Below are positions 8,084-17,672 of a DNA stretch of 64,000 bases, in pieces. Under the pieces are notes generated by a model. That model saw only the letters and a list, made by a program, of their open reading frames with translations, ran no database searches and was not told where the DNA came from. This stretch comes from JAVBPE01 sp031549865 (lineage in GTDB: Bacteria > Bacillota_I > Bacilli_A > Acholeplasmatales > Anaeroplasmataceae): assembly GCA_031549865.1 (NCBI GenBank), contig JAVBPE010000011.1:1-64000 (forward strand), given 5' to 3'. Every line of letters starts with the position of its first letter. Position 1 is the first letter of the stretch. The position numbers and the translations under genes were made by a program.

Positions 8084-9774
8084 ATGTTATCTTCACTGGA
8101 ATTTAACAATTCTGCGGCATGTTCTAAGGCATATTTAGTAATCGTATTGCCACTTAGCATAACCGCAATTTGATATATTCTTTCATCCTTATTTAAAAGT
8201 TTAATTTGAGTTTTAGTACGATTCTCAATTTCTTCTTTAAAAATAAACACGTGATTGTCGCCAATTGAAGCCACTTGCGGCAAATGTGTAATACATAAAA
8301 CTTGAGTATATGTGCTTATTTTTTTCATCTTTTTGGCGATTTGAAGAGCGGTTTGACCACTTACTCCAGTATCAATTTCATCAAAAACCATTAAACTAAG
8401 CCTACTTGTTTTGCTAAAATGGCATTTAAAGGCTAACATAATACGGCTTAATTCTCCGCCTGAGGCAGTTTTACTTAAAGGCTTTAAAGGTTCACCTTTA
8501 TTTAAACTAATAAGAAAATCAACTTGATCAATTCCACTTTCTAAAAACATCGAACTATCTAAAACATCATTATATAATACATCTTTGAAAAATATTTCAA
8601 AGCGAATATTTATTAAATCTAATTCTTTACATTCATTAACAATAGACATTTCGATTTCTTTGCAATTTTTCTTACGATAATTACTAAGCTTTATAGCTGA
8701 ATCTTTTAATTGAGCGTATTTGTTAGAAACTGTTTCATAAGCTTCTTTTAGTACATTTTCATAATTTTGTGACATATCTATAGCTAAAGTAATTTCTTTT
8801 AAATAGTTAATTAGTTCACTTATGTTTTTCTTATATTTTTCTTTAGCTTTATTTAATTTATTTTGTTTTTCTAATAAAAAATCTAATTCATCTTGATCAA
8901 AATCTAAATTATCTAAATCTGATTTAATATCTTTTTTTACTTCTTCCAAAATATAATATGTATCTAATAATCTATCTTTATAAATGTTATATTTCTCATT
9001 TATTGAAGATATTTTTTTTATATTATTTTGCGCTTCATAAATATTGTCAATGGAAAAATACTCTCCATCTAGTTCATTATACGCGCTACTTAAGGCATTA
9101 GATATTTTATCGAAATTACTCAAATAAGCAATTTTTTCTTCTAAATCATTCTCTATATTTTCCGTTAATTCTAATGATTCTAATTCTTCTTTTTCAAACA
9201 TTAAAAATTCAAGTCGGTCTAATGTATTTTTTTGACCTGTTAAAATGTGATTATAACGTTTCTTTTCCTCATTATATTTAGAAAAATTTAAAGAATATGT
9301 ATTAAATAATTTAGTGAAATTTAAATCCGAACCTTGATCTATAAATGATAAATAATTATCTTGATTAAATAATTTAAATGTATCATGTTGAACATGAATA
9401 TCCGCTAAAAACAAAGTAATCTGTTTAAGCATTTGAAGAGTTACGTTAACATTGTTTATTTTAATGATACTACGTCCACTTTTTTGTATTTCTCTGAAAA
9501 TTTCCAACGTTTCTAATATTTCAATATTATATGATTCTAATATTTCATTTATTTTAGGATTATCATATGTAAAAATGCCTTTTATTTGAGCCATTTGCGC
9601 TTGATAACGAATCATATCGCTATCAGCTCTACTACCAAGCAACAAATCTATAGTGTCTATTATAAGTGATTTACCAGCACCAGTTTCACCTGTTAAAACC
9701 GTCATACCATCATTAAAATTTACTGTTAAGTCTTCAATTATTGCAAAATTTTTAACACTAAGGGTTTTAAGCAT
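8080..9774 (-). CDS. recN: DNA repair protein RecN
   Basis: SMC-like ATPase that gathers DNA ends in double-strand break repair. Walker A is GETGAGKS near residue 30, the signature motif TASGGELSRIMLAF and Walker B LMVFDEIDTGVSG are near the C-terminus, and two long Glu/Lys-rich coiled-coil arms (about 160-390) flank the central hinge. At 564 aa it is close to the usual length. It begins eight bases after dxs with AGGTGAT upstream and overlaps the DUF1848 gene by four bases. In B. subtilis ahrC comes before recN and spoIVB after it; here both positions have changed. Confidence 0.96.
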   Translation of the reverse strand: MLKTLSVKNFAIIEDLTVNFNDGMTVLTGETGAGKSLIIDTIDLLLGSRADSDMIRYQAQMAQIKGIFTYDNPKINEILESYNIEILETLEIFREIQKSGRSIIKINNVNVTLQMLKQITLFLADIHVQHDTFKLFNQDNYLSFIDQGSDLNFTKLFNTYSLNFSKYNEEKKRYNHILTGQKNTLDRLEFLMFEKEELESLELTENIENDLEEKIAYLSNFDKISNALSSAYNELDGEYFSIDNIYEAQNNIKKISSINEKYNIYKDRLLDTYYILEEVKKDIKSDLDNLDFDQDELDFLLEKQNKLNKAKEKYKKNISELINYLKEITLAIDMSQNYENVLKEAYETVSNKYAQLKDSAIKLSNYRKKNCKEIEMSIVNECKELDLINIRFEIFFKDVLYNDVLDSSMFLESGIDQVDFLISLNKGEPLKPLSKTASGGELSRIMLAFKCHFSKTSRLSLMVFDEIDTGVSGQTALQIAKKMKKISTYTQVLCITHLPQVASIGDNHVFIFKEEIENRTKTQIKLLNKDERIYQIAVMLSGNTITKYALEHAAELLNSSEDNI

Positions 9775-9782
9775 TTTATCAC

Positions 9783-11633
9783 CTACTCAATTAACTTTTT
9801 AATTTTATCTAAAATATCTTTATTACCAAAATTGTATGCATCAAATATTTCATTTATTTTACCATGTGGAATACTAATATTTTGATTAAATCCCATTGAT
9901 TGAAATTTAGTAATTAAATAGTTATTATTAGTTGCATATTCCAGTATATTTGAAGCAAGTGTCCCAATATTTACCGCTTGCTCAATAACTAAAATAGGAA
10001 GTTTACTTTCTAATATTTCTTGCACTATATTTATATCTATTGGTTTAATAAAACGGGCATTTATTAAAGTGACATCTAAATTATTTTCTTTAATTATATT
10101 TTCAATTCTAATTAAATCATGACCATATGAAATTACTATTCCTTTTTTTCCATATAACATATACTCCCATGTAAGATCTAATAGATCATTACTAATTTCA
10201 TCTTCGTTAAAATCTATATCCGCTTTTGGATAGCGAATTACAAAAGGAGAGGTTTGATTAAATGCATAATTAAACATTTTAGACATTTCGATACCATCTT
10301 TTGGCATACCTATAACTATATTTGGCATCGAATTAAACATTGCAACATCATATAAACCTTGATGCGTTGCGCCATCTTCTCCGACAACTCCCGCTCTATC
10401 AATAGCAATAATAACATTTAAATTTAGTCTGCAAATATCATTTAATATTTGATCATAAGCTCTTTGAGCAAATGTTGAATACATCATTAAAACAACTTTT
10501 TGATTATTTAAAGCCATTCCAGCACACATAGTAGCTGCATGCTCTTCTGCAATTCCGACATCAATAAATTTACTTGGATATAATTCTTGAAACTTATTGA
10601 GTTTTGACCCTACACTCATTGCTGGAGTTACCACATAGAAATCTTCTTTTTGTTTTATATTACATAAAATAGAGCATACCGCTTCACTATATGAAACTTT
10701 ATCTTTATTTTTCTCAATTGGGAGTCCAGTAGCAATATCAAACGGAGGTACGCCATGATAATTTCCTAGCATATCATTTTGAGCATGCTCATATCCATGG
10801 CCTTTTTCAGTTAAAAAATGAACAACTATTTTTTGTTTAGAATCTTTAATGCGCTCTAAGACTCTTATAACTTCTGATAAACTGTTACCGTCTATTGGAC
10901 CATAATAGTCATAGCCTAAATCTTCAAAGATATTGACTTTTTGAATAAATCCTTTTAATCCTCGTTTTAATTGATGAAAGAAATTATTCATAAATTTAGG
11001 GAAAATTACATGACAAATACGCTTTAAACCACGCCAAATACCTGTACCTCTTAATCTTCCCAATATTCTACTCATTGCTCCAACACTACGACTAATTCCC
11101 ATTTTATTATCATTAAGTATTACTATTGGATGTAATTCTGAGTTATTTCCCATATAATTTAAACCCTCATATGCCATACCGTTTGCGATTGAAGAATCTC
11201 CTATAATAGAAATGACTCTATTCATGTTCAAATCTTTATTATTATTTTTCGCATGCAAAAAACCACTCATGGCTGAAATGGTATTTGAGCTATGGCCTGA
11301 TTCCCATACATCATATTCAGATTCACTAATACATGTAAAACCACTAAGTCCATTAAATTTTCTAAGTGTTTTAAAATCCTTTGCCCTACCAGTCAATATT
11401 TTATGAACATATGATTGGTGCCCTACATCAAATAAAAATTTATCAGTTTTATAATCAAAAACATAATATAAAGCAATCGTTATTTCTACAATCCCTAAAT
11501 TAGAGGCTAAATGCCCACCCGTTTGACTAATATTTTCAATTAAAAAAGCTCTTATATCTTTAGCTAATTCAACCAATTCTTTTTTTGATAAATTTTTAAT
11601 GAATTCTGGATTTTCTATTTTTTCTAAGTCCAT
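9783..11633 (-). CDS. dxs: 1-deoxy-D-xylulose-5-phosphate synthase
   Basis: Thiamine-diphosphate enzyme that condenses pyruvate and glyceraldehyde-3-phosphate, first step of the MEP pathway ended by ispH in this window. Visible blocks: GGHLASNLGIVE, GHQSYVHKILTGR, GHSSNTISAMSG, GHGYEHAQND, the catalytic-Glu motif VGIAEEHAATMCAGMA, and DRAGVVGEDGATHQG. The cofactor motif, normally GDG...N, reads GDSS at about residues 144-147 followed by LNDNKMGIS, so the second glycine is serine. Length 616 aa is typical. It lies between xseB and recN, as in Bacillus, but without ispA, tlyA and ahrC. Confidence 0.95.
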   Translation of the reverse strand: MDLEKIENPEFIKNLSKKELVELAKDIRAFLIENISQTGGHLASNLGIVEITIALYYVFDYKTDKFLFDVGHQSYVHKILTGRAKDFKTLRKFNGLSGFTCISESEYDVWESGHSSNTISAMSGFLHAKNNNKDLNMNRVISIIGDSSIANGMAYEGLNYMGNNSELHPIVILNDNKMGISRSVGAMSRILGRLRGTGIWRGLKRICHVIFPKFMNNFFHQLKRGLKGFIQKVNIFEDLGYDYYGPIDGNSLSEVIRVLERIKDSKQKIVVHFLTEKGHGYEHAQNDMLGNYHGVPPFDIATGLPIEKNKDKVSYSEAVCSILCNIKQKEDFYVVTPAMSVGSKLNKFQELYPSKFIDVGIAEEHAATMCAGMALNNQKVVLMMYSTFAQRAYDQILNDICRLNLNVIIAIDRAGVVGEDGATHQGLYDVAMFNSMPNIVIGMPKDGIEMSKMFNYAFNQTSPFVIRYPKADIDFNEDEISNDLLDLTWEYMLYGKKGIVISYGHDLIRIENIIKENNLDVTLINARFIKPIDINIVQEILESKLPILVIEQAVNIGTLASNILEYATNNNYLITKFQSMGFNQNISIPHGKINEIFDAYNFGNKDILDKIKKLIE

Positions 11634-11641
11634 AAATTCAC

Positions 11642-11860
11642 CTATTCTTTTAAGAAATTTACAATACCATTTTCTGTCATTTTTAAAGTGACTAATTCTT
11701 CATTTTTATTTAAGATATCATAGCATTTCTTAGATAATTCAATGCCTTCTGTATAGCACTTAACAGCATCTTCTAATGCAATATTTTTATTTTCTAATTT
11801 TCTTACAATTTCTTCAAGTTTTGTTAAATTTTCCTCAAAACTTAATTCCTTATTTTCCAT
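11642..11860 (-). CDS. xseB: exodeoxyribonuclease VII small subunit
   Basis: A 72-residue, mostly helical protein with the family core FEENLTKLEEIVRKLENKNIALEDAVKCYTEGIELSKKCYDIL. Several copies bind each XseA to form ExoVII, which degrades single-stranded DNA from both ends. It overlaps the end of xseA by 11 bases, with GGAGGT inside the xseA end as its ribosome site, which keeps subunit production linked. dxs follows after eight bases. Confidence 0.95.
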   Translation of the reverse strand: MENKELSFEENLTKLEEIVRKLENKNIALEDAVKCYTEGIELSKKCYDILNKNEELVTLKMTENGIVNFLKE

Positions 11861-13055
11861 TTTTTACCTCCAAAACTTTTGCCATAATTTGACCATCAGT
11901 TACTTTAATATCAATAATATCATCAAGTTTAATATCATTAATACTTTTAATAATTTTATCTCCCATATTTACTAAAGAATATCCTTTATCCATTATTGCA
12001 AGTGGATTTAATACCTTAAGTTTTTCATTTAAAATTTTAAATGAATAATTCTTATTATTTATTAAAGACACAATGTTATTATTTAGCATTAATGATAAAT
12101 GATCTAAATTTCTTTTTTTGTTTGCTAACTTTTCAATAGGGTTATTTGCTTCTATTCTACGATCTAAATTAGATAGAATCATTTTATAATTTTCAAAATA
12201 GTTAATAATATTTTGATTTACTCTTTGTTTAAATATTTCAATAGTATCTTTTAAAACATCAATACTAGGAGTAGCAATTTCGGCAGCTGCAGTAGGTGTT
12301 GCTGCTCTAAAATCAGCAACAAAATCAGCTATTGTAAAATCTACTTCGTGTCCTACTGCTGAGATGATTGGGATCTCGGAATTATATATAGCTTGTGCCA
12401 CTATTCGTTCATTAAATGCCCATAAATCTTCTATTGATCCTCCACCACGACCAACAATTAAAGTATCAACTAAATTGTCTTTATTCGCAAGTTCAATTTG
12501 ACTAACAATGCTTTCCTTAGCTCCTTCACCTTGAACTAAAGCCGGATATAAAATCATTTTACATAATGGATATCTTCTATTTAATGTATTTATGATATCT
12601 CTAATTGCAGCTCCTGTTGGAGATGTAATTACTCCAATTGATTTTGGAAATTTTTTTATTGGCTTTTTATGTTCAATATTAAAATAACCTAAATCGCTTA
12701 ATTCTTTTTTTAAAGCCTCATAAGCTAAAAATAAATCACCTATTCCATCACTTTTCATTTCACGCACGACAATTTGATAACTCCCCGTAGCTTCATATAC
12801 GCTAACATAGCCTTTAACAAAAACTTTCATCCCATCTTTTGGTTCAAATTTTACTGTTTTAGCCTGCGTAAAAAACATCATTGCTGTAATTTGAGCAGAG
12901 TCATCTTTTAATGTAAAATAAAAGTGCCCTCTTGAGTGATGCTTAAAATTTGATAATTCACCTTCTAATAGAACTTCTTTTAAATGTTTATCATTATCAA
13001 ATTTATATTTTATATATTTAGTTAATGCTGTGACACTTAAATATTGTTCTTCCAT
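11850..13055 (-). CDS. xseA: exodeoxyribonuclease VII large subunit
   Basis: Catalytic subunit of ExoVII. An N-terminal OB fold (YLSVTALTKYIKYKFDNDKHLKEVLLEGELSNF, then a GHFYFTLKD core) is followed by the nuclease domain with VITSPTGAAIRDIINTLNRR, VGRGGGSIEDLWAFNE and SAVGHEVDFTIADFVADFRAATPTAAAE. About 401 aa, slightly short compared with 440-450 in Bacillus; the coiled-coil region near residues 270-340 is reduced. I use the ATG at 13055; a TTG six bases upstream is in frame but AGGTTGAT fits the ATG better. It begins two bases after the nusB stop. Confidence 0.95.
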   Translation of the reverse strand: MEEQYLSVTALTKYIKYKFDNDKHLKEVLLEGELSNFKHHSRGHFYFTLKDDSAQITAMMFFTQAKTVKFEPKDGMKVFVKGYVSVYEATGSYQIVVREMKSDGIGDLFLAYEALKKELSDLGYFNIEHKKPIKKFPKSIGVITSPTGAAIRDIINTLNRRYPLCKMILYPALVQGEGAKESIVSQIELANKDNLVDTLIVGRGGGSIEDLWAFNERIVAQAIYNSEIPIISAVGHEVDFTIADFVADFRAATPTAAAEIATPSIDVLKDTIEIFKQRVNQNIINYFENYKMILSNLDRRIEANNPIEKLANKKRNLDHLSLMLNNNIVSLINNKNYSFKILNEKLKVLNPLAIMDKGYSLVNMGDKIIKSINDIKLDDIIDIKVTDGQIMAKVLEVKNGK

Positions 13056-13057
13056 AA

Positions 13058-13450
13058 TCAACCTAATATGTTACTTTTAATTTTGTCTAAAAGTTTATTA
13101 TTAAAAGCAACAGCTCTCCTATCACCTTGATCGCTATAAATTTTTGTTATTTCTAATGCTTCATTTATAGCTATAGACGGAGCAACCCCTTCTAAAATTT
13201 CGAACGTTGCTAATCTTATTATAGCTTTATCCACATAATTCAGACGATAAATACTATAATTTGTTAAAGCATTGCTAATATAATTATCAATTGATTCTAA
13301 TCTATTCATAACACCTTTAGCATATATTATTGCCTCTTCACTTATTATAATTTCATCAAACATTAAAATTGCTTCATCAATTTTACATTCATTTAATTCA
13401 ACCGTATATAGTAATTGAATTGCCTCTATTCTATTATCACGTTTACTCAT
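13058..13450 (-). CDS. nusB: transcription antitermination factor NusB
   Basis: All-helical RNA-binding protein that, with NusE (S10), binds boxA in rRNA leaders. The 130 residues hold the typical opening IEAIQLLYTVEL, the middle IYRLNYVDKAIIRLATFEIL and the ending SIAINEALEITKIYSDQGDRRAVAFNNKLLDKI. It is the first gene of the nusB-xseA-xseB-dxs-recN operon and has its own extended -10 promoter. In Bacillus folD lies between nusB and xseA; here it is missing. Confidence 0.95.
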   Translation of the reverse strand: MSKRDNRIEAIQLLYTVELNECKIDEAILMFDEIIISEEAIIYAKGVMNRLESIDNYISNALTNYSIYRLNYVDKAIIRLATFEILEGVAPSIAINEALEITKIYSDQGDRRAVAFNNKLLDKIKSNILG

Positions 13451-13478
13451 ATCAAAGAACCTCGCTTAATTCTAATTT

Positions 13479-13487
13479 ATTATATCA
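13479..13487 (-). promoter_or_regulatory. extended -10 promoter of the nusB operon
   Basis: Minus strand TGATATAAT (TATAAT at 13479-13484), about 29 bp before the nusB ATG, with no clear -35. It would drive nusB through recN and the two DUF genes. Confidence 0.55.
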
Positions 13488-13534
13488 CGTTTAAACTCAA
13501 GAATAAAGAAAATAACAATAAAAGTAATTTGATT

Positions 13535-13563
13535 TTAAAAAAAATAAAAGTCCCATAAGGACT
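13535..13563 (-). terminator. spoIIIAH terminator
   Basis: Short AGTCC/GGACT stem (13549-13553 with 13559-13563) directly after the spoIIIAH stop, followed in minus-strand RNA by a long U-rich tract. Confidence 0.7.
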
Positions 13564-13564
13564 C

Positions 13565-14053
13565 TTATAATTCTGGAGATGTCAATTGAACACTAACCGC
13601 ATAGTTTCTCGCAAATTTTTCTTTTGCTAAAAGAGCTACCGTTACAAAATCATCAGTTGTAAAATCATCAGTTAAAATATTTATTTTAATATTTTTACCA
13701 GTTGTGCAAACAAACACATCATCATATCCTAATGAAATTATTTGATTTTCCAAATCAACTTCACTATATTTCAAATTATAAATTTGATTTATTGAAGCAA
13801 CTGTAGTTTCGAGTTCTGCTGATGTTAAATTTCCAGCAGCAATTTTAGCTTCTAATTGATTAATTTCTTCATTTCTGACTTCTAATAAATTTAATCTTAA
13901 ACTTGCATACTCAGAGTATTTTACTTCACCAGTTATCCCACCACCATTAACTGGTGTTGTCGGACTTTGATTTTTAGTTTGTTGAATATAAAATATACTA
14001 AGCATCACCACCACGGCTAATAGCAGTAATGGAATTTTATTTTTTCTTAACAT
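13565..14053 (-). CDS. spoIIIAH: SpoIIIAH, engulfment channel ring component
   Basis: Mother-cell membrane protein whose outer domain pairs with forespore SpoIIQ across the septum to form the feeding-tube channel. One N-terminal membrane helix (PLLLLAVVVMLSIFYI) is followed by a linker and the ring-forming YscJ/FliF-like domain (about 50-160), ending DDFTTDDFVTVALLAKEKFARNYAVSVQL. I use the ATG at 14053, 162 aa, because GGGAGG lies six bases before it; an upstream ATG at 14074 lacks such a site. A sigma-E-like promoter lies just upstream. It stands next to nusB as in Bacillus, but spoIIIAA to spoIIIAG are not in this window. Confidence 0.9.
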   Translation of the reverse strand: MLRKNKIPLLLLAVVVMLSIFYIQQTKNQSPTTPVNGGGITGEVKYSEYASLRLNLLEVRNEEINQLEAKIAAGNLTSAELETTVASINQIYNLKYSEVDLENQIISLGYDDVFVCTTGKNIKINILTDDFTTDDFVTVALLAKEKFARNYAVSVQLTSPEL

Positions 14054-14078
14054 AAAGAGCCTCCCTACATTCATTATA

Positions 14079-14107
14079 AATATATGAAGATACTATTTAA
14101 GTTATGC
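14079..14107 (-). promoter_or_regulatory. sigma-E-like promoter of spoIIIAH
   Basis: Minus strand GCATAAC (14101-14107), 14 bp, CATATATT (14079-14086), against the B. subtilis pattern KMATATT-N14-CATACAHT. It overlaps the stop codon of the preceding gene and lies about 25 bp before the spoIIIAH ATG. Confidence 0.55.
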
Positions 14108-17100
14108 CTTTTTTATAGAATCAATTAAATTTTTCATTTTAATACTCTTTTTAAAATAATCCCCATAATATAAATCACACATATACTTTTGGCAAATCTT
14201 TATTTCATCTTTATTCTCAATTTTATCAACTACAAATAAGGAATTATATGTCTTAGTAATATCACTTAAATAAATAATATTATTTTCTTGATATTTTTGA
14301 TAATCATAAAAATACATATTTGCACATTTTAACATTATATCTTCAATATTATTTGATGAAATTGATATTCCAAATTCTATTAATTTATTTAAATTATGTG
14401 CATTCATTTTATCATATTTAAAATCAGCAAGATGGATAGTTATTAAGTTGGCAGGGATTTTGAAAAATCTCAATTGTTCATTTATAAACAGAATAATTTT
14501 CTCGTTTTGGATTGTTTTAAAATGCATTGGAATGATTATTTTAACATATGAATGTATTTCATCATAAAGTAAATTTAATTCTTTTAAAGTATTTTGAAAT
14601 AAATATTTATCTAATAATTCTTCCAATCCTCTTTTACAAATAACTTCTTCTATTAAATCTTGTTCAACATCATAATTGATTAAATTCAATTTAGAGACAT
14701 ATGCATAAACATTGTTTTCAGCAAAATTAACTAATTGCCTATATGTAATTATCATTTTATTATGATCAATGCATTCACTAATATGCGTAATTAATTGTGA
14801 TTCAAAATATCTTTTTTTATAAGTATTTTGATCAAAAATAGCAACATGATTTTTCATGTTTTTTACTACTTTTGCATCAATTAATGCCTCAGATGCGTAA
14901 AATAAAATTTTATCAGGATCATTTATTACTAAGTTCTTTGTATATCTAAAAATACCACAACTAAAAGACATTTTTAAGCGTTTATTTAAATCATACAATT
15001 TTAAAACTAAATCATCTAAAATTTTTTCCATCTTAGAGGTTATTAAGCGCTTATCATTAAGGTTATTAAATAAAATCGCAAATTTATCGCCATCAATATG
15101 ATAAACACTGCTATTAAATTCTACTACTAGCATTTGTGTTAAAATTTTACCTACACTAAATAATATTTGGCTTTGAAAATTAAAACCATATAAATCTCCA
15201 AAACGTTTAAAATCATTAATATCAATGATACATAAACTAAATTTACGTTCTTCTAAAATAGAATTCAAATCTATAAATAGTTTTAACTTAGTATCAAGTT
15301 TCGTAAGTGGATTTTGATATGCTAATTTTTTTAAATCGTTTTTCGTTTTTTCAGATTCAGTAATGTCATCAATTAAAGAAAGTATTCTTATAATTCCTTC
15401 TTCATACATTGGATAAAATCTTTCCTGAATAGATATATAAGAATTATTAACTAAAAATTCATATTTAATAACTGTTTCTAAAGTCATTTTTGTTAAAATT
15501 TCTTCTTTTATCTTTTTATAACTGTTTATATCTTCTTCCTTAATTTTAGATAAATAATCACTAATATAAATATCATTATCCAAATTTAAAATACTGGCAG
15601 CTTTATCATTTAAGTGAATAAATCCATCTATTTCTTCTTTAACACCAGAGGACATGTTCTCAGTTATAAAAAATATTTTTTGATGAATTAATTCAATAGA
15701 TTTTTTATTTAATTCTTCATTTAACCTAACATTTAGCATTTTCGAAATAATTTTTAACGATTCATATGCTAAGTCTAAATCAATGAAACGTTCTTCACTT
15801 AAAAATGTTATTGTTCCAAAAACTAAGTTATCTCTTTCAATAGGGAGCGTAAAAGCTTTATAGTCTTGATCAAACAAATTTTTAGTAATTATATCTTTAT
15901 TATAAGATTCTTCTTTTATGTTATCAGTTACAATTTCTTCTTCTTCTGTAAAACTTAATAAGTGTATTGTATTTTCTAAATCTTCAATATTAAATTTTTT
16001 ATCATAAACGCGTTCTTTTTTATAATGATATCCATAATAATCATTATTATAGTAAACAATGATTACTTCCTTTATCGGAAAAATACTTTCTAAATTAATC
16101 ATTGATTTTCTAAATACTTCTCTAAATAATACTTTAGAACTATAATTATTTAGTTCATCAAAAATAATAGCTACCTTTTCATACATTTGAGAAATGTACA
16201 AATTCTTAGTTTCTTTAACTATTTTTTTATGTTCAATAATAATAGGTTCATCAATTTCATTAGCAAAGTTTAAATCTATTTTTGGTGTTTTCTCGCGTTT
16301 CTTTTCATTTTTAACTTCTTTTTCTAAATTTTCAATCTCTATAATACGATCTTGATATGTTTTAATCGATACTTTATTATTTAAATGTTCATATAGCATT
16401 AACGCACTTCTACAAAAGTCCAATTTATTTTTATTATTTACATTATTTAATTTTTCTTCATAATTTGATTCTGCAATCATAGCTTTTTTATATTCTTGAG
16501 TTTTTAAATATGCTTTTAATAAATAATTTGCTAAAATAATTTCTTGATCACCATTCAAATTTGCTTCATCTAAAAGTTTTTTTGCATCTAATATGGTTTT
16601 ATTATAATTACCACTTTCATAAATTATCGAAATTTTTTTAATATATAAATCAGTTATTTTTTCAAATTTAAAATCACGTTGATACATAAATTCCAATTTA
16701 TTCATTATATCAAAGAAATTTTCATAATCATGTTCTAAATAATAATATTTTAATAATAATTCATAAGCAAATAAACGATCGTCATCATCAATATTATCAT
16801 TTAAAAAAATCAAAATATTTCTTTTAGCTTCACTTTTTTCATTCTTTGCTTCATAATATAATATTAAATCTTTAATATATATTGAAGTATCATAACTTTT
16901 TAAATAATTCTTTTTAATTTCAATATATTTCTTACTTAAATCTAGCATTTTAGAATTAATTGATATTTTTATTATTTCGTTACATAATTCAATTACACAC
17001 TTTTCGTCCATTGAAGAAAATTGATTATTATATTGAATTAACAATTTATATGCTTCATTTATTTTCCCAATTTCAAATAAAATATCAGCTTTATAGCATA

Positions 17101-17209
17101 ATGCTTTAAAATATAATAAATCAGTTTTATTTTGATTTGATAAAAAAACATCTATTTTTTTTATAGATTGAATACTTTTATTTAGTTCTAAAATTTCTTC
17201 AATTGTCAT
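14102..17209 (-). CDS. TPR-GAF protein with degenerate GGDEF and EAL domains
   Basis: A 1035-residue cytoplasmic protein without membrane segments. Residues about 1-300 are helical TPR-like repeats; a charged linker leads to a GAF-like domain (about 335-490), a PAS-like segment (500-620), a GGDEF fold (625-780) and an EAL-like fold (790-1035). The cyclase motif reads DGDKF (about 706-710) instead of GGDEF, so the catalytic glutamate is lysine. In the EAL domain the EALLRW position reads AYVSKL. Both are therefore probably catalytically dead; the protein may bind c-di-GMP or a related nucleotide, or act through the TPR part. It overlaps the ysnB-like gene by 11 bases, so it belongs to the rdgB operon. 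Its partner is unknown, and the placing before spoIIIAH may be chance. Confidence 0.75.
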   Translation of the reverse strand: MTIEEILELNKSIQSIKKIDVFLSNQNKTDLLYFKALCYKADILFEIGKINEAYKLLIQYNNQFSSMDEKCVIELCNEIIKISINSKMLDLSKKYIEIKKNYLKSYDTSIYIKDLILYYEAKNEKSEAKRNILIFLNDNIDDDDRLFAYELLLKYYYLEHDYENFFDIMNKLEFMYQRDFKFEKITDLYIKKISIIYESGNYNKTILDAKKLLDEANLNGDQEIILANYLLKAYLKTQEYKKAMIAESNYEEKLNNVNNKNKLDFCRSALMLYEHLNNKVSIKTYQDRIIEIENLEKEVKNEKKREKTPKIDLNFANEIDEPIIIEHKKIVKETKNLYISQMYEKVAIIFDELNNYSSKVLFREVFRKSMINLESIFPIKEVIIVYYNNDYYGYHYKKERVYDKKFNIEDLENTIHLLSFTEEEEIVTDNIKEESYNKDIITKNLFDQDYKAFTLPIERDNLVFGTITFLSEERFIDLDLAYESLKIISKMLNVRLNEELNKKSIELIHQKIFFITENMSSGVKEEIDGFIHLNDKAASILNLDNDIYISDYLSKIKEEDINSYKKIKEEILTKMTLETVIKYEFLVNNSYISIQERFYPMYEEGIIRILSLIDDITESEKTKNDLKKLAYQNPLTKLDTKLKLFIDLNSILEERKFSLCIIDINDFKRFGDLYGFNFQSQILFSVGKILTQMLVVEFNSSVYHIDGDKFAILFNNLNDKRLITSKMEKILDDLVLKLYDLNKRLKMSFSCGIFRYTKNLVINDPDKILFYASEALIDAKVVKNMKNHVAIFDQNTYKKRYFESQLITHISECIDHNKMIITYRQLVNFAENNVYAYVSKLNLINYDVEQDLIEEVICKRGLEELLDKYLFQNTLKELNLLYDEIHSYVKIIIPMHFKTIQNEKIILFINEQLRFFKIPANLITIHLADFKYDKMNAHNLNKLIEFGISISSNNIEDIMLKCANMYFYDYQKYQENNIIYLSDITKTYNSLFVVDKIENKDEIKICQKYMCDLYYGDYFKKSIKMKNLIDSIKKA

Positions 17210-17672
17210 AATTCACCAGCATATTTATTTTCTTTATTAATTTATTATTTTTATACAAATAGATTGTATTTTCCACTATATATGCATATTCATTATTTAA
17301 GAAAGCACCTGGATTAAGAAAATAAACATTTTCTTCTATGAAACATTCTTGAATATGAGTATGACCAAACAAACAAAAATTTGATTTAACTTCAAAAGCT
17401 CTATAAATTAAATTATTTAATGTGTATTTTACATTAAGGGTATGTCCATGTACTAAATAAAATATTTTATTATTAATAGTAATTATTTTTTCAATATTAT
17501 CATATGATTTTAAATCACAATTTCCTTTAACATAAATAACATTTAAATCTTTTAATATAGATTCATTTATAATAAAATCTCCTAATATAATAATTATGAA
17601 ATCAGAATGATTTTTTAAAAAGTCAATAAAATTTTTATTATTATGAATATCACTTATTATCAATATTTTCAT
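17199..17672 (-). CDS. YsnB-like metallophosphodiesterase
   Basis: A 157-residue calcineurin-like phosphoesterase of the MJ0936/YfcE group. All metal-binding motifs are present: ISDIHNN, LGDF, KGNCD, VHGH and FGHTH. It follows rdgB with a 23-base overlap, just as ysnB follows rdgB (ysnA) in B. subtilis, which supports orthology. The natural substrate of YsnB is not established; relatives hydrolyse phosphodiesters with Mn2+. A second protein of this type (YfcE) is encoded at 58.6 kb, but the two share only the core motifs. Confidence 0.88.
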   Translation of the reverse strand: MKILIISDIHNNKNFIDFLKNHSDFIIIILGDFIINESILKDLNVIYVKGNCDLKSYDNIEKIITINNKIFYLVHGHTLNVKYTLNNLIYRAFEVKSNFCLFGHTHIQECFIEENVYFLNPGAFLNNEYAYIVENTIYLYKNNKLIKKINMLVNYDN

